DNA from: Desulfurivibrio dismutans
Lineage (GTDB): Bacteria; Desulfobacterota; Desulfobulbia; Desulfobulbales; Desulfurivibrionaceae
DNA: 64,000 nt
NCBI RefSeq assembly: GCF_029210385.1
Contig: NZ_JARGDQ010000001.1
Span: forward strand, 62,001-126,000
Direction of reading: 5' to 3'
In this document: in pieces, positions 7,934 to 16,999 of the stretch
Layout of the letters: every line of letters begins with the position of its first letter
Position numbering within the stretch: position 1 is the stretch's first letter
Position numbers and translations under genes: made by a program
Notes under the pieces: model-generated
Seen by the model: the letters and a program-made list of their open reading frames with translations, nothing else
Told to the model about the DNA's origin: nothing
The model's database searches: none

Positions 7934-9856
7934 ATGAGTAAAACAAGCGAGTGCCATATTCTGCTGGTGGAGGATGAACCCGGCGATGCCGCTTTGATCC
8001 GGCACTTGCTGACCGAGGCGGCCCCCAAGCGATACATCCTGGAGGTGGCCGACAGCCTGGCGGCCACCAAGTCTTACCTGGACCGGCTGACGCCGGAGCT
8101 GATTCTGTTGGATTTGACCCTGCCGGACTCCAGCGGCCTGGAGACGGTACGAGCCGTCCAAGCCCTGGCCCCTGCTGTGCCCATCGTGGTGCTTACCGGC
8201 CATGCCGATGATGAATTTGCCCTGAACGCCCTGGAGGCCGGAGCCCAGGATTATCTGGTCAAGGGCAGGGTGACCGGCGACGACCTGTTGCGGGCCATTC
8301 GCCATGCTCGGGTGCGGGCCCAGCTGGAGGCCCGGCTGGTGGCCTCCCAGCAACGCCAGCGGGCTTTGCTGGCGGCGGTGCCGGATATCATTGTTGAGGT
8401 GGATACCGAAAAGACATATACTTGGGCCAATGCCGCTGGTTTCGCCTTTTTTGGCGATGATCTGCTGGGGCGTACGGCGGCGGATTTTTTTGTCGAGAGA
8501 CAGACCGCTTTTGAGATTGCTTACCCCCCTCAGCCGGGTGATGAAGTGGTTTATAGCGAAAGCCGGCAGCGACGGCGCGACGGCAAGGCCAGGCTGCTGG
8601 CCTGGTGGTCACGGATGCTCAAGGATGACCAGGGCCGGGTGACCGGAACCCTTTCCACGGCTCGCGATATCACCGAACAGCGCAAGCTGGAGGAGCAGTT
8701 GCGCCAGGCCCAGAAAATGGAATCGGTGGGCACCCTGGCCGGAGGGATTGCCCATGATTTCAATAATATCCTGACCGCCGTCATCGGCTACTGTCAGATC
8801 AGCCAGCTTACTCCCGGTATTGATGAAGTGATGCGGGGTAATCTGGAGCAGATCATGGCGGCGGCCAAACGGGGGGCGCACCTCACCAAGGGCCTGTTGC
8901 TGTTCAGCCGCAAGCAGTCCAGCGAACGCAAACCGGTGGAGCTCAACGAGATTGTGGTCCAGGTGGAGAAATTCCTCAAGCGGATGATCGGTGAAGACAT
9001 TGATCTGCGGGTTGAACGGAGCCAGGGAGAGCTGCCGGTACTGGCCGATGCCCACCAGATTGAGCAGGTCCTGCTCAATCTGGCCACCAATGCCCGGGAC
9101 GCCATGCCGGGCGGGGGCAGCTTCAGTCTGGCCACCAGTCGCATCGAACTGGATGAAGCATTTATTGCCGACCATGGTTACGGCAAGCCGGGGGCCTATG
9201 CCTTGTTAAGTGTCTCAGACAGCGGCCAGGGAATGGATGCCGAGACCAGTCTGCGGGTTTTTGAACCATTTTTCACCACCAAGGGGGTGGGGCAGGGGAC
9301 CGGCCTGGGCCTGGCGGTGGCTTATGGGATTGTGCAGCAACATGAAGGTTATATCCAGATGTACAGCGAACCGGGCAAGGGCACCACTTTTCGGATTTAC
9401 CTGCCTTTGCTGGCCAGTGAAGGCCAGGGCACGGAGGGCACAGTCGGTCCGGCAGGTCAGGCTTGCCTGGGGGGTGCCGGAGAGACCATTCTGGTGGCCG
9501 AGGACGACGCCACCATCCGGCGGATGACCCGGGCGGTGCTGGAGAAGTTCGGCTATCGGGTGATCGAGGCGGTGGACGGCGAGGATGCGGTGGCCAAATT
9601 CAAGGCCCACCGGGAAGAGATCGATCTGTTGCTCTTTGACCTGATCATGCCCCGCTTAAACGGCAAGGAAGCCTATGATGCCATTGCCGCCTTGGCGCCC
9701 GGGACGCGCTGCCTCTTTGCCAGCGGCTATGCTCCCGATCTGCTGCGGCAGAAGGTTGCTCTCGACCGGCAGACCCCGCTGCTTTATAAGCCCATGTCCA
9801 TTAACGATAACGATCTGCTGGCCAAGGTCCGGCAGGTGCTGAACCGGGATGGCTGA
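7934..9856 (+). CDS. hybrid sensor histidine kinase: REC-PAS-HisKA-HATPase-REC, 640 aa
   Basis: Cytosolic phosphorelay protein with no membrane segment. Order: receiver 1 ([11 protein letters not shown]; phospho-Asp in [10 protein letters not shown]), PAS (about 145-250), phosphoacceptor box [11 protein letters not shown] near residue 274, N-box [15 protein letters not shown]-boxes DSGQGMD and [13 protein letters not shown], then receiver 2 (ILVAEDD; phospho-Asp in [13 protein letters not shown]). I use ATG 7934 (MSKTSE); the frame is open upstream inside purK but there it is a shadow. The acidic pocket and Asp are present in both receivers. mlaE follows after 5 bases, so co-transcription is likely, but the signal and output are unknown. 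Confidence 0.9.
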   Translation: MSKTSECHILLVEDEPGDAALIRHLLTEAAPKRYILEVADSLAATKSYLDRLTPELILLDLTLPDSSGLETVRAVQALAPAVPIVVLTGHADDEFALNALEAGAQDYLVKGRVTGDDLLRAIRHARVRAQLEARLVASQQRQRALLAAVPDIIVEVDTEKTYTWANAAGFAFFGDDLLGRTAADFFVERQTAFEIAYPPQPGDEVVYSESRQRRRDGKARLLAWWSRMLKDDQGRVTGTLSTARDITEQRKLEEQLRQAQKMESVGTLAGGIAHDFNNILTAVIGYCQISQLTPGIDEVMRGNLEQIMAAAKRGAHLTKGLLLFSRKQSSERKPVELNEIVVQVEKFLKRMIGEDIDLRVERSQGELPVLADAHQIEQVLLNLATNARDAMPGGGSFSLATSRIELDEAFIADHGYGKPGAYALLSVSDSGQGMDAETSLRVFEPFFTTKGVGQGTGLGLAVAYGIVQQHEGYIQMYSEPGKGTTFRIYLPLLASEGQGTEGTVGPAGQACLGGAGETILVAEDDATIRRMTRAVLEKFGYRVIEAVDGEDAVAKFKAHREEIDLLLFDLIMPRLNGKEAYDAIAALAPGTRCLFASGYAPDLLRQKVALDRQTPLLYKPMSINDNDLLAKVRQVLNRDG

Positions 9857-9861
9857 GGTCC

Positions 9862-10968
9862 ATGGCGCGTCCCAGTCTGGAAATCGATGCGCGTGGCTAC
9901 TGTCGGCTGACTGGCACCTGGACGCTGGGAGAGCTGGCCCGGCACCTGGCGCAGATCCGGCTGCAGCTGCAGGCGGTGCCGGCTGGTTCACCCTGGCGCC
10001 TGCAGGAAGTTGAGCGGCTGGACAGTTTTGGCGCCATGCTGCTCTGGCAGCGCTGGGGGCGGCGCTGGCCCCGTGAGCTTGAGATTAGCGAAGAACTGCG
10101 GGGGGTGCTGACCGCGGTGGCGGCCCACAGCGGCAAGCCTTTGCCCCGGCCACCGCTTTTTACCCCCCTGGCGGCCCTGGTTCTGCTGGGATCATTGTTG
10201 TTCTCCTTTCTGCACCATGCCCGCGACTTGGTCACGCTACTGGGGCAGTTGACCCTGGACCTGCTGTTTCTGCTCCGTCATCCCCGGCAGTGGCCTTTGA
10301 AAGAACTTTCCGCCAATGTGCACAAGGTTGGGGTTAAGGCCATGCCGGTGGCGGCCCTGGTGGGTTTTTTGATCGGGGTGGTGCTTTCCTACCTGTCGGC
10401 CATGCAACTGGAGGCCTTCGGGGTGGAGGCCTATCTGGTGGACATCCTGGGGCTGGGAATTATTCGGGAACTGGGGCCGGTGCTGGTGGCGATTCTGGTG
10501 GCCGGCCGTTCCGGTTCGGCCATGACCGCCCAGCTTGGTGTGATGCGGGTTACCGAAGAGATCGACGCCCTGGCGACCATGGGCATTTCCCGCACCATTC
10601 GCCTGGTGCTGCCCAAAGTGCTGGCCCTGACCCTGGTGATGCCGCTGCTGGTGCTCTGGACCTCGGCGGTGGCCCTGCTTGGAGGCATGCTGTCGGCCAA
10701 GGTGCAACTGGGGACCAGTTTTGCCTTTTTTCTGGAAAAATTGCCCCAGGTGGTGCCCATGGCCAACCTCTACATCGGTCTCGGCAAGGGAGCCGTGTTC
10801 GGGCTGCTGATCGCGCTGGTGGCCTGCCATTTCGGGCTGCGCATCCGCCCCAACACCGAAAGTCTGGCGAGCAATACCACCGCTTCGGTGGTCACCGCCA
10901 TCACCACGGTGATTTTGGTGGATGCCATGTTTGCGGTGGCCCTGCGCAATGTCGGTGTTCCTCTCTGA
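9862..10968 (+). CDS. mlaE: MlaE-type ABC permease with N-terminal STAS-like domain, 368 aa
   Basis: Inner-membrane permease of a phospholipid/lipid-asymmetry transporter working with MlaF and MlaD. Residues 1-95 are hydrophilic and STAS-like (LEIDARGYCRLTGTWTLGEL at the start, ERLDSFGAMLLW in the middle). Residues about 105-368 are the MlaE domain, with the family signature LGIIRELGPVLVAILVAGR and SAMTAQLG-MRVTEEIDAL after it. In E. coli the STAS protein MlaB is separate; here it is joined to the permease, a known variant. The gene ends directly at repeat copy B, which separates it from mlaF. Confidence 0.9.
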   Translation: MARPSLEIDARGYCRLTGTWTLGELARHLAQIRLQLQAVPAGSPWRLQEVERLDSFGAMLLWQRWGRRWPRELEISEELRGVLTAVAAHSGKPLPRPPLFTPLAALVLLGSLLFSFLHHARDLVTLLGQLTLDLLFLLRHPRQWPLKELSANVHKVGVKAMPVAALVGFLIGVVLSYLSAMQLEAFGVEAYLVDILGLGIIRELGPVLVAILVAGRSGSAMTAQLGVMRVTEEIDALATMGISRTIRLVLPKVLALTLVMPLLVLWTSAVALLGGMLSAKVQLGTSFAFFLEKLPQVVPMANLYIGLGKGAVFGLLIALVACHFGLRIRPNTESLASNTTASVVTAITTVILVDAMFAVALRNVGVPL

Positions 10969-11078
10969 GGAAAACTTACCGCTGCGCCGCCGAAAACAGC
11001 GATCGGCCCGGCCTGCGCACTCGGGATGCGCGGCGCTGGCCCGCTGGCCCGAATCGGCGGCCCGGCTGCAAGTTTTCC
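10969..11078. repeat. dispersed palindromic repeat, copy B (diverged)
   Basis: Imperfect 110-bp palindrome with outer arms GGAAAACTT/AAGTTTTCC and centre CCTGCGCACTCGGGATGCGC. It begins on the first base after the mlaE stop codon. The segment GCGATCGGCCCGGCCTGCG aligns with GCGTTCGGCCCAGCTTGCG of copy C, but the rest has drifted. Confidence 0.6.
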
Positions 11079-11143
11079 GGCTCGATTCCTGGGAGGATAA
11101 ATTTTGTCTGGGTATATGTGGCTGAGATGCGGGGAAAACAGTG

Positions 11144-11905
11144 ATGGTTAAAGGTTTGGCGCCGCCGGTGGTGGAGTTGAGGGGGGTGGTGTGCCAGTTT
11201 GGGGACAATCTGGTGTTGGACGGAGTGGATCTGACGGTGTGGGCCGATGAGATTGTGGCCTTGGTGGGTGGTTCCGGCAGTGGCAAAACCACCTTGCTGC
11301 GTCACATCATCGGTCTCAACCGGTCAGCGGCCGGGGAGATTTTTTTGTTTGGCGAGCCTTTGTGGGCCGGGAATTATCTGGACCAGCAGAACAGGCGCCG
11401 GCGATTTGGGGTGCTTTTTCAACAAGGGGCCTTGTTTTCTGCCTTCAATGTGGGCGATAATATTGCCTTTCCCTTGCGGGAGCTCGGGGTGGTGCGTGAG
11501 AACGAGATCCGCGACCTGGTGGCGTACAAGCTGGCCATGGTAGAACTGGAGCCGGAGCATGCCCTGCTGATGCCGGCGGAACTCTCCGGGGGGATGGTGA
11601 AAAGAGTGGCTCTGGCTCGGGCCCTGGCCATGGAGCCGGAATTGCTGTTGCTGGATGAGCCCACCTCCGGCCTGGACCCCGACCGCAGTGCGGCCTTTGT
11701 CCGGTTGATCCGGCGGCTGCAGCGGCAACTGGGAATCAGCGTGGTGCTGGTAACCCATGACGTCGCCACCCTGAGTTCTCTGGCCGGCCGGGTGGCGGTG
11801 CTGGCCGACCGGCGAATCATCAGCGCCGTTTCCTTGGAAGAGACCCGGCAGTTGCGGCATCCCTTTATTGAACGTTTTTTCGGACCGTCGGCCGCCATGG
11901 ACTGA
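11144..11905 (+). CDS. mlaF: MlaF-type ABC transporter ATPase, 253 aa
   Basis: Cytosolic ATPase for the MlaE permease. Walker A GGSGSGKTT (about residues 44-52), Q-loop in VLFQQGALFSAF, signature ELSGGMVKRVALARAL, Walker B LLLLDEPTSGLD and H-loop VLVTHDV are all intact. An in-frame GTG lies immediately ahead of ATG 11144, so either may be used. A 172-bp gap holding repeat copy B separates it from mlaE, unusual inside an mla operon. Confidence 0.95.
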   Translation: MVKGLAPPVVELRGVVCQFGDNLVLDGVDLTVWADEIVALVGGSGSGKTTLLRHIIGLNRSAAGEIFLFGEPLWAGNYLDQQNRRRRFGVLFQQGALFSAFNVGDNIAFPLRELGVVRENEIRDLVAYKLAMVELEPEHALLMPAELSGGMVKRVALARALAMEPELLLLDEPTSGLDPDRSAAFVRLIRRLQRQLGISVVLVTHDVATLSSLAGRVAVLADRRIISAVSLEETRQLRHPFIERFFGPSAAMD

Positions 11906-11967
11906 CGGTTGCCGACAGGTCGCTTGTTTAGAACGACTCCAATCAAGGACTATTGGAAGGGAAAACG

Positions 11968-12918
11968 ATGGAAAATCGTAGTTACGCTCTGGCGGCAGGT
12001 ATTTTTGTGCTGCTGCTGGGAGCGGCGATGGTGCTTGCCATCTGGTGGTTTGCCGGAGAACGTGAGCTGGCCCGGGAGTATATCTTGGTCACCAAAGGCA
12101 ATATCGGCAATCTCAACGTGGGGGCCGACGTCAGGTTCCGGGGGATGGCGGCGGGCAAGGTCACCGATATCCGGCTGGACCCCGACGAACCGCGGCAAAT
12201 TCTGGTGACCATCCGGGTGCGCGAGGAACTTCCCCTGACCCATGGCACCATGGCGGTTCTGGACAGCCAGGGGGTGACCGGGGTGGCTTATGTCCAACTG
12301 GAGGATGATGGTGCCGATTCGCGCCCCCTGGTCGACCGACCGGGCCGGCCTCCCCGTTTGCCGCTGGAGCCCAGCATGCTCACCCGAATCGCCGAAGCTG
12401 CCCTGGATGCCATGCAGGGTCTCGAGCTGATGGCCAATAATTTGGCACGATTCCTCACCGAGGAAAATCGAGGGCAGTTTGACGAGATGGTCGCGCAGTT
12501 GACGGCGGCCGGTGAGCGGATTGACCAGACCCTGACCGGCCTGCCGGCTACGCTCGAGGCCTTGCAGGAACTGGCGGGGCCGGACAATCGCCGACGGCTG
12601 GCGGCGGCGCTGGAGAGCTTTGAGCAGTTCGGGACCGAAGCGGTGCCGGCGGCCCAGGATTTTCGTGCCCTGCTGGTCTCCTTTGACGGCATGAGTGCCC
12701 GCCTGGAAGGGGTGGTGGATGAACTCGGCCGCGATTTGGGGCGGACCGGAGAGCAGCTGCAGGCTGAGACGTTACCCAAAATCGACCGGATGCTGGATGA
12801 TATCAGTGCCGGCTCCCGGCGTTTGGGGTACTTGCTGGAAGAGATCGAACTTAATCCGGAGATTCTCCTGCGGGGCCGGGAGGAACCGGAGCCGGGGCCG
12901 GGGGAAGGCAGTCGCTGA
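11968..12918 (+). CDS. mlaD: MlaD/MCE-domain substrate-binding protein, 316 aa
   Basis: Single-pass inner-membrane protein carrying one MCE domain that binds lipid in the periplasm. N-terminal membrane segment at about residues 8-30, MCE core at about 38-115 (GNIGNLNVGADVRFRG and a GVTGVAYVQLE strand), then a long helical tail (about 145-295) and a Pro/Glu-rich end. The long tail is typical of MCE proteins outside the short E. coli MlaD. The start has GGAAGGG seven bases upstream. It belongs with mlaE, mlaF and the lipoprotein gene that follows. Confidence 0.9.
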   Translation: MENRSYALAAGIFVLLLGAAMVLAIWWFAGERELAREYILVTKGNIGNLNVGADVRFRGMAAGKVTDIRLDPDEPRQILVTIRVREELPLTHGTMAVLDSQGVTGVAYVQLEDDGADSRPLVDRPGRPPRLPLEPSMLTRIAEAALDAMQGLELMANNLARFLTEENRGQFDEMVAQLTAAGERIDQTLTGLPATLEALQELAGPDNRRRLAAALESFEQFGTEAVPAAQDFRALLVSFDGMSARLEGVVDELGRDLGRTGEQLQAETLPKIDRMLDDISAGSRRLGYLLEEIELNPEILLRGREEPEPGPGEGSR

Positions 12919-12994
12919 GCGGCTGGCGAGCATGGCAAATGTCCTGTGTTCCACAAAATGCGGGGCGGGTAGGTGTGGGCCGGAGGAGGAAGAG

Positions 12995-13675
12995 ATGCGT
13001 GTCTGGTTGTTGTTGTCATTGAACTTGCTGTGGTTAACCGGTTGTGGCCTGGTGGCGGCGCCGCCACCGGCCCCGGCTTATTATGAATTGCGTTTGCTCA
13101 CTACGGAAGGAGAGCCTTGGGCCACCGCCGTGGCGGCTCGGGAAGCCGGTCCGCGGGTGGAGGTGCAGGCTCCTTCCTGGTTGCGGAGCCGTACCATGCA
13201 GTATCGCCTGGCCTACCGGGACGACCTGCGCCGGCGTGAGTACCGTGAGAGTCGCTGGGTTGCGGAGCCGGGTGAGATGATCACCCGGAGCCTGGAGCGG
13301 TATTTGTCCTTTGCCCCGGAGCTTGCCGCCGGCTCCCGACCAATGGTGCTGGACGCCCGCCATCGGGAGCGCCGGCCGGCTTTACCGGCAACCTGCCGGG
13401 TGCGGTTGACCTTGGACGAATTCATTCAGGTTTTCCGGGAGGCCCACGACAGTTATACCCTGCTGGAAGTGCGGGCTGAGCTGCCGGGGGCGGTCGGCCG
13501 GAGAATTGGGCCGCGGTGGTTTACCATCCGGCAGCCGGCGGCCAGCCCGGATGCTTTTGGCGGGGTGGACGCCCATCGCCGCGGCCTGCAGCAACTGGCC
13601 GACGAACTGCGGGCCTGGCTGGAGTCCCCGGAGGTGCAGGAGGCTCTTGCCGGCGGCGCCGACAGTTGTTCATGA
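12995..13675 (+). CDS. ABC-transport auxiliary lipoprotein (PqiC/YmbA-like), 226 aa
   Basis: Lipoprotein with signal MRVWLLLSLNLLWLTGC; the LTGC lipobox puts the acylated Cys at residue 17. The body follows the ABC-type auxiliary family: a YYELR strand, a PSWLRSRTMQYRLAYRD segment, and a late LDEFIQVF-HDSYTLLEVRAEL stretch. GGAGGAGG precedes the start. As the last gene of the mla operon it probably receives lipid between the MCE protein and the outer membrane. Function is from family and position. Confidence 0.8.
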   Translation: MRVWLLLSLNLLWLTGCGLVAAPPPAPAYYELRLLTTEGEPWATAVAAREAGPRVEVQAPSWLRSRTMQYRLAYRDDLRRREYRESRWVAEPGEMITRSLERYLSFAPELAAGSRPMVLDARHRERRPALPATCRVRLTLDEFIQVFREAHDSYTLLEVRAELPGAVGRRIGPRWFTIRQPAASPDAFGGVDAHRRGLQQLADELRAWLESPEVQEALAGGADSCS

Positions 13676-13753
13676 TCGCCGGCGCGGGATAAAGCTTGCC
13701 AGCACCGTCATGTTTAGCGACGGAATTTGGCAGCAAATGGTACCAGAGCTCGG

Positions 13754-13778
13754 CCAGTCGGCGCTAGCCGCCGACTGG
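13754..13778. terminator. 10-bp perfect hairpin between converging genes
   Basis: CCAGTCGGCG and CGCCGACTGG flank a CTAGC loop. There is no T-run on either side, so it is at best a weak or factor-assisted terminator for the mla operon and the nth-xth gene. Confidence 0.4.
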
Positions 13779-13803
13779 ATGGGGCGCTGTTGAACGGCTA
13801 CAG

Positions 13804-15276
13804 TCACGCCAGGGTCAGGGTCACCGGGCAGTGATCCGAGCCCATGATCTCCGGGCGGATACCGGCCTCCCGCACCCGCTTTTGGCCGGCGTCGTCGATG
13901 CAGAAATAATCAATCCGCCAGCCCACGTTGCGTTGCCGGGCGCCGCCCCGGTAGCTCCACCAGGTGTAATGGCCGCTCTCCTGGTTGAACATCCGGAAGG
14001 TATCGGTGAAGCCAGCGGCCAGGAAGCCGTCCAGCCAGGCTCTTTCCTCTCGGGAAAATCCCGGGTGCTGTTCGTTTTCTTTGGGCCGGGCCAGGTCGAT
14101 TTCCCGGTGGGCGACGTTTAAGTCGCCGCCGATCACCACGTTTTTCTTGACCGCCAGACCTTGGGTGAACTGTTGAAAGCGGCGGCAGAAATCCAACTTA
14201 AAGTCCAACCGGGCCAGTGCCGGCTGGGCGTTGGGGAGGTAGGCGTTGACCAGAAAGAAGTCGGCAAACTCCAAGGTCAGCACCCGGCCTTCCTGCTCGT
14301 ATTCTTCCCCCAGATCCATCCCGTAGATCACCCTGTGCGGTTCCAGCCGGCTGTAAATAGCCACCCCGGAGTATCCCCGGCGTTGCGCCGGTAGCCAGAA
14401 AGCCTGGTAGCCCGGTAGCTGGCGCACTGTAAGGGGCAATTGTTCCGGATGGGCCTTGATCTCCTGGATGGCCAGCAGGTCGGCGTCCAGTTCGGCCGCA
14501 ATTTCGGTAAACCCCTTTTTGGCAATGGCCCGCAGTCCGTTGACGTTCCAGGACGCCAGCCGCAAGGGCGTTCCGGCTGAGGGTGAGATTCTGCCAGTAT
14601 TTGGTTGCGGCGGTTTGCGGGGGGTGATTCCCAAGCGCGGGCAAAGATCGGTCAGCGGGCAGCGATCGCAGTGGGGGCCTACCGGTCGGCAGATTTCCTG
14701 GCCGAAAGCCACCAGCAGGGAGTTGATGCGGCGCCAGTATTTAAGCGGCAACTGGGCCCGCAAGGCCTTTTCAGTCGCTTCGGGGGTGGTGGTGTCGACA
14801 TAACCCCAGATATTCATGATCCGGTGGACATGGGTGTCGACACAAATCGCCGGTTTTGCGTAGGCCACCGCCGCCACCAGATTGGCGGTCTTGCGTCCCA
14901 CCCCCGGCAGTTGGATCAACTTCTCGACGGTGTCGGGAATTTTTCCCCCGAACCCGGCGGTCAGCGCCGCCGGCAGGCGGGCCAGGTAACCGGCCTTGGC
15001 GCGAAAGAAACCCACCGGGCGGATCAGGTCGCGCAGCTCCTCTTCATTCAGCTTGGCCAGGTCGGCCAGGTTTGGGGCTCGGGCAAAAAGGCGGGTTGCG
15101 GCGGCTGCGGTGGTTTCGTCGCGGGTGCGGGCTGAAAGAATGGTGGCCACCAACACCTTATAAGGATCTTTGCTTTGGACTGCGATCAGGTCAACCACCG
15201 GCACCCGATACTTGGGAACCTCCTTTTCCAGGCGGGCAATTGCCCGTTCCATGTCAATACTGGTACGATTTTTCAT
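13804..15276 (-). CDS. endonuclease III / exonuclease III fusion, 490 aa
   Basis: One polypeptide with two base-excision-repair enzymes. Residues about 5-215 are endonuclease III: helix-hairpin-helix LPGVGRKTANLV, catalytic Asp in VDTHVHRI, and the iron-sulfur cluster cysteines C-x6-C-x2-C-x5-C near residues 200-216. A linker of about 20 residues rich in Pro follows. Residues about 235-490 are exonuclease III (AP endonuclease): LRLASWNVNGLRA, AIQEIKA, GDLNVAHREIDL, and the final GSDHCPV catalytic motif. Both active sites look intact, so one protein could remove a damaged base and cut the abasic site. ATG 15276 has CAGGAG upstream. No frameshift is needed. Confidence 0.95.
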   Translation of the reverse strand: MKNRTSIDMERAIARLEKEVPKYRVPVVDLIAVQSKDPYKVLVATILSARTRDETTAAAATRLFARAPNLADLAKLNEEELRDLIRPVGFFRAKAGYLARLPAALTAGFGGKIPDTVEKLIQLPGVGRKTANLVAAVAYAKPAICVDTHVHRIMNIWGYVDTTTPEATEKALRAQLPLKYWRRINSLLVAFGQEICRPVGPHCDRCPLTDLCPRLGITPRKPPQPNTGRISPSAGTPLRLASWNVNGLRAIAKKGFTEIAAELDADLLAIQEIKAHPEQLPLTVRQLPGYQAFWLPAQRRGYSGVAIYSRLEPHRVIYGMDLGEEYEQEGRVLTLEFADFFLVNAYLPNAQPALARLDFKLDFCRRFQQFTQGLAVKKNVVIGGDLNVAHREIDLARPKENEQHPGFSREERAWLDGFLAAGFTDTFRMFNQESGHYTWWSYRGGARQRNVGWRIDYFCIDDAGQKRVREAGIRPEIMGSDHCPVTLTLA

Positions 15277-15306
15277 TTGCTCCTGCCGTGATCGCTTATG
15301 GGACAA

Positions 15307-15801
15307 ACCCTGTGAATTGGTTATATGAAAATAGTTTGACCGTGCTCATCTTCCTTTTTATCTGCTTGCCATGCAGCCGATGTTCAGTAACCTGGTAATA
15401 TTGCCCGGCACTTCCGGTATCCCCTTGGGGTCGTTAAACCAAAAAAGGTCCTGTGGCCAGCAAAAAATACCGGTCTTTTTTGCTGTTTGCGTCGTGCCGA
15501 GCAGATGTTTGGCGGACTTGGGCTAAACCATCAGGACTGGTATCGGCGTGGCAAAAACGTGGTTGTGCGAAAACTGGGAATAAGATATCGTCAACCTTGA
15601 TTACCTTGTGAAAACTCGCCATTTTGTTGGTCGGTAATACGAAAATAAGCAGTTAAACCCGTGCCCCGCCGGCGTCGCCGCTCTTTGCGGCGCCGGCAGC
15701 TTTGTCTGGTTTAATGATGGTTTTGGGGCTGGTTCGCCGTCAACCTGCTGCGGTTGGGGTAATGGCTGAACCACCGAGCGGGTGGATGAGGATACGGTTC
15801 C
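15307..15801. other. 495-bp intergenic region without a recognised gene
   Basis: I see no convincing ORF. It contains a perfect 10-bp hairpin CAGCAAAAAA/TTTTTTGCTG (15458-15485), a GC-rich hairpin near 15670-15700 and a possible TTGACC - 17 bp - TATCTG promoter near 15340. I looked for a GEMM riboswitch and did not find its core. It lies between the divergent nth-xth and receiver genes. Confidence 0.5.
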
Positions 15802-16251
15802 ATGAGACATTTTCAGACAAAAATCTTCGAGATTCTGCTGGTGGAGGATGAACCGGCGGATGCGCACCTGGTGCAGATCGGCCTGGAAGAAAACGAGTCT
15901 CCCTGCAAGCTGCATCATGTTAAGGACGGGCTTGAGGCCTTGGACTTCTTGCGTCGCCAGGGAGAACAGTTTGCTTCTACCCCCCGTCCGCACCTGATTC
16001 TCCTGGATTTGAACATGCCGCGGATGAACGGCCGTGAATTCCTGGCGGCCCTGAAAGCCGATCCCGCTCTGGCTGCGATTCCAGTGGTGATTCTCACCAC
16101 CTCGGACAGTGATCACGACGTCAGTGCCAGTTATCAGGCCGGGGCCGCCGGCTACATCGTCAAACCCGCCGGAATGGATGAATTTAATGCCGCCCTCAAG
16201 GGGGTGGAGCGATACTGGTGTGGCTTGGTGCGTCTGCCGGGGATGGGGTAG
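15802..16251 (+). CDS. single-domain response regulator (Rcp1-like), 149 aa
   Basis: Stand-alone receiver with no output domain. Acidic pocket [13 protein letters not shown], phospho-Asp in LILLDLNMPRMNG, switch Thr in VVILTTS, and conserved Lys in GYIVKPA. The HLVQIGLEENE and HHVKDGLEALDFLRR stretches are typical of Rcp1-type regulators, which usually serve phytochrome-like or hybrid kinases as phosphate shuttles. No partner kinase is adjacent; the hybrid kinase at 7934 is the nearest soluble candidate. Confidence 0.9.
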   Translation: MRHFQTKIFEILLVEDEPADAHLVQIGLEENESPCKLHHVKDGLEALDFLRRQGEQFASTPRPHLILLDLNMPRMNGREFLAALKADPALAAIPVVILTTSDSDHDVSASYQAGAAGYIVKPAGMDEFNAALKGVERYWCGLVRLPGMG

Positions 16252-16253
16252 TT

Positions 16254-16961
16254 TTACGGCTGCTCCCCCGTCTCCTGGCCGACGGCGGTCATGGCTTCCC
16301 GGTACAGGGCGTTGAGCCGTTTCTCCAGTTCCAGCCGGTACTGTTCCGTCTCTTCCCCCCTGATTCCTTCCGGTACCGCCAGGGGCGGGCCGTAGTGGTA
16401 GCTGATCCGGGCCAGCGGCTTGGGGATCATGGTGCGATCCCAGGAGCGTAGGCGCCAGCAGCGGTCGGCGGCCCAGGCCGAAGGCAGGATCGGGGCGCCG
16501 GTGCGGGAGGCCAGCAGGACTGCCCCGGCCTGGGCGATGCGGGCCGGTCCCTGCGAGCCGTCGGCGATGATGCCGGCGTTGGCCCCGTTTTTTACCTGCG
16601 CGATCATCCCCTTGAGGGCCGCCACCCCCCCCCGGTTCCGAGAACCCCGCACCAGTTCAGCGTTCATCAGCCGCAGGGCGCCGCTGAGCAGCTCGGCGTC
16701 ATCGCTGGCGGAGACCATCAGTACCCAGCGCGCCGCCGGATCAAGGGACAACTGCTGGCGCTTGACCTGGTAAAGGTGAAAAAACACCGCATAGTGCCAG
16801 CAGGCGGAAATGAAAGGCTGCTGGGCCAGGCAGTCCTGCAGGTGTTCCAGGCCCTGGGTTCGCACCCGGCAGGAGGCAAATAGTCCCCGGCTGACCAGAT
16901 GATAGAGAGAGGGGGCCAGGCGGCGGGCCAGGTTGTGCAGAAAGGGGTTTTTGATGGCCAT
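16254..16961 (-). CDS. DUF374/LPLAT-family acyltransferase, 235 aa
   Basis: Predicted lysophospholipid-type acyltransferase, membrane-associated, possibly acylating lipid A precursors or phospholipid. It has the ACWHYAVFF active-site-like segment in place of the usual SxHxD, RGSRNRGG and IADGSQGPARIAQAG (DGP-GP-like). Last gene of the leftward group with uvrB, thiL and the 132-aa protein; gap to uvrB 38 bp. Substrate unknown. Confidence 0.75.
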   Translation of the reverse strand: MAIKNPFLHNLARRLAPSLYHLVSRGLFASCRVRTQGLEHLQDCLAQQPFISACWHYAVFFHLYQVKRQQLSLDPAARWVLMVSASDDAELLSGALRLMNAELVRGSRNRGGVAALKGMIAQVKNGANAGIIADGSQGPARIAQAGAVLLASRTGAPILPSAWAADRCWRLRSWDRTMIPKPLARISYHYGPPLAVPEGIRGEETEQYRLELEKRLNALYREAMTAVGQETGEQP

Positions 16962-16999
16962 GGCGACTCCGTTTCGCCTGCCGGCCCCTGACGGGCCGA

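Noticed and set aside
13676-13803. Copy of the palindromic repeat family after the mla lipoprotein
   Set aside because: Only a simple CCAGTCGGCG hairpin and a CCGTC/GACGG pair; no GTAC centre and no shared blocks.
15486-15600. GEMM (c-di-GMP) riboswitch before the receiver gene
   Set aside because: I looked because the sequence has alternating stems, but the CAGGGCAAACC and GGGACGCAAAG core is absent.
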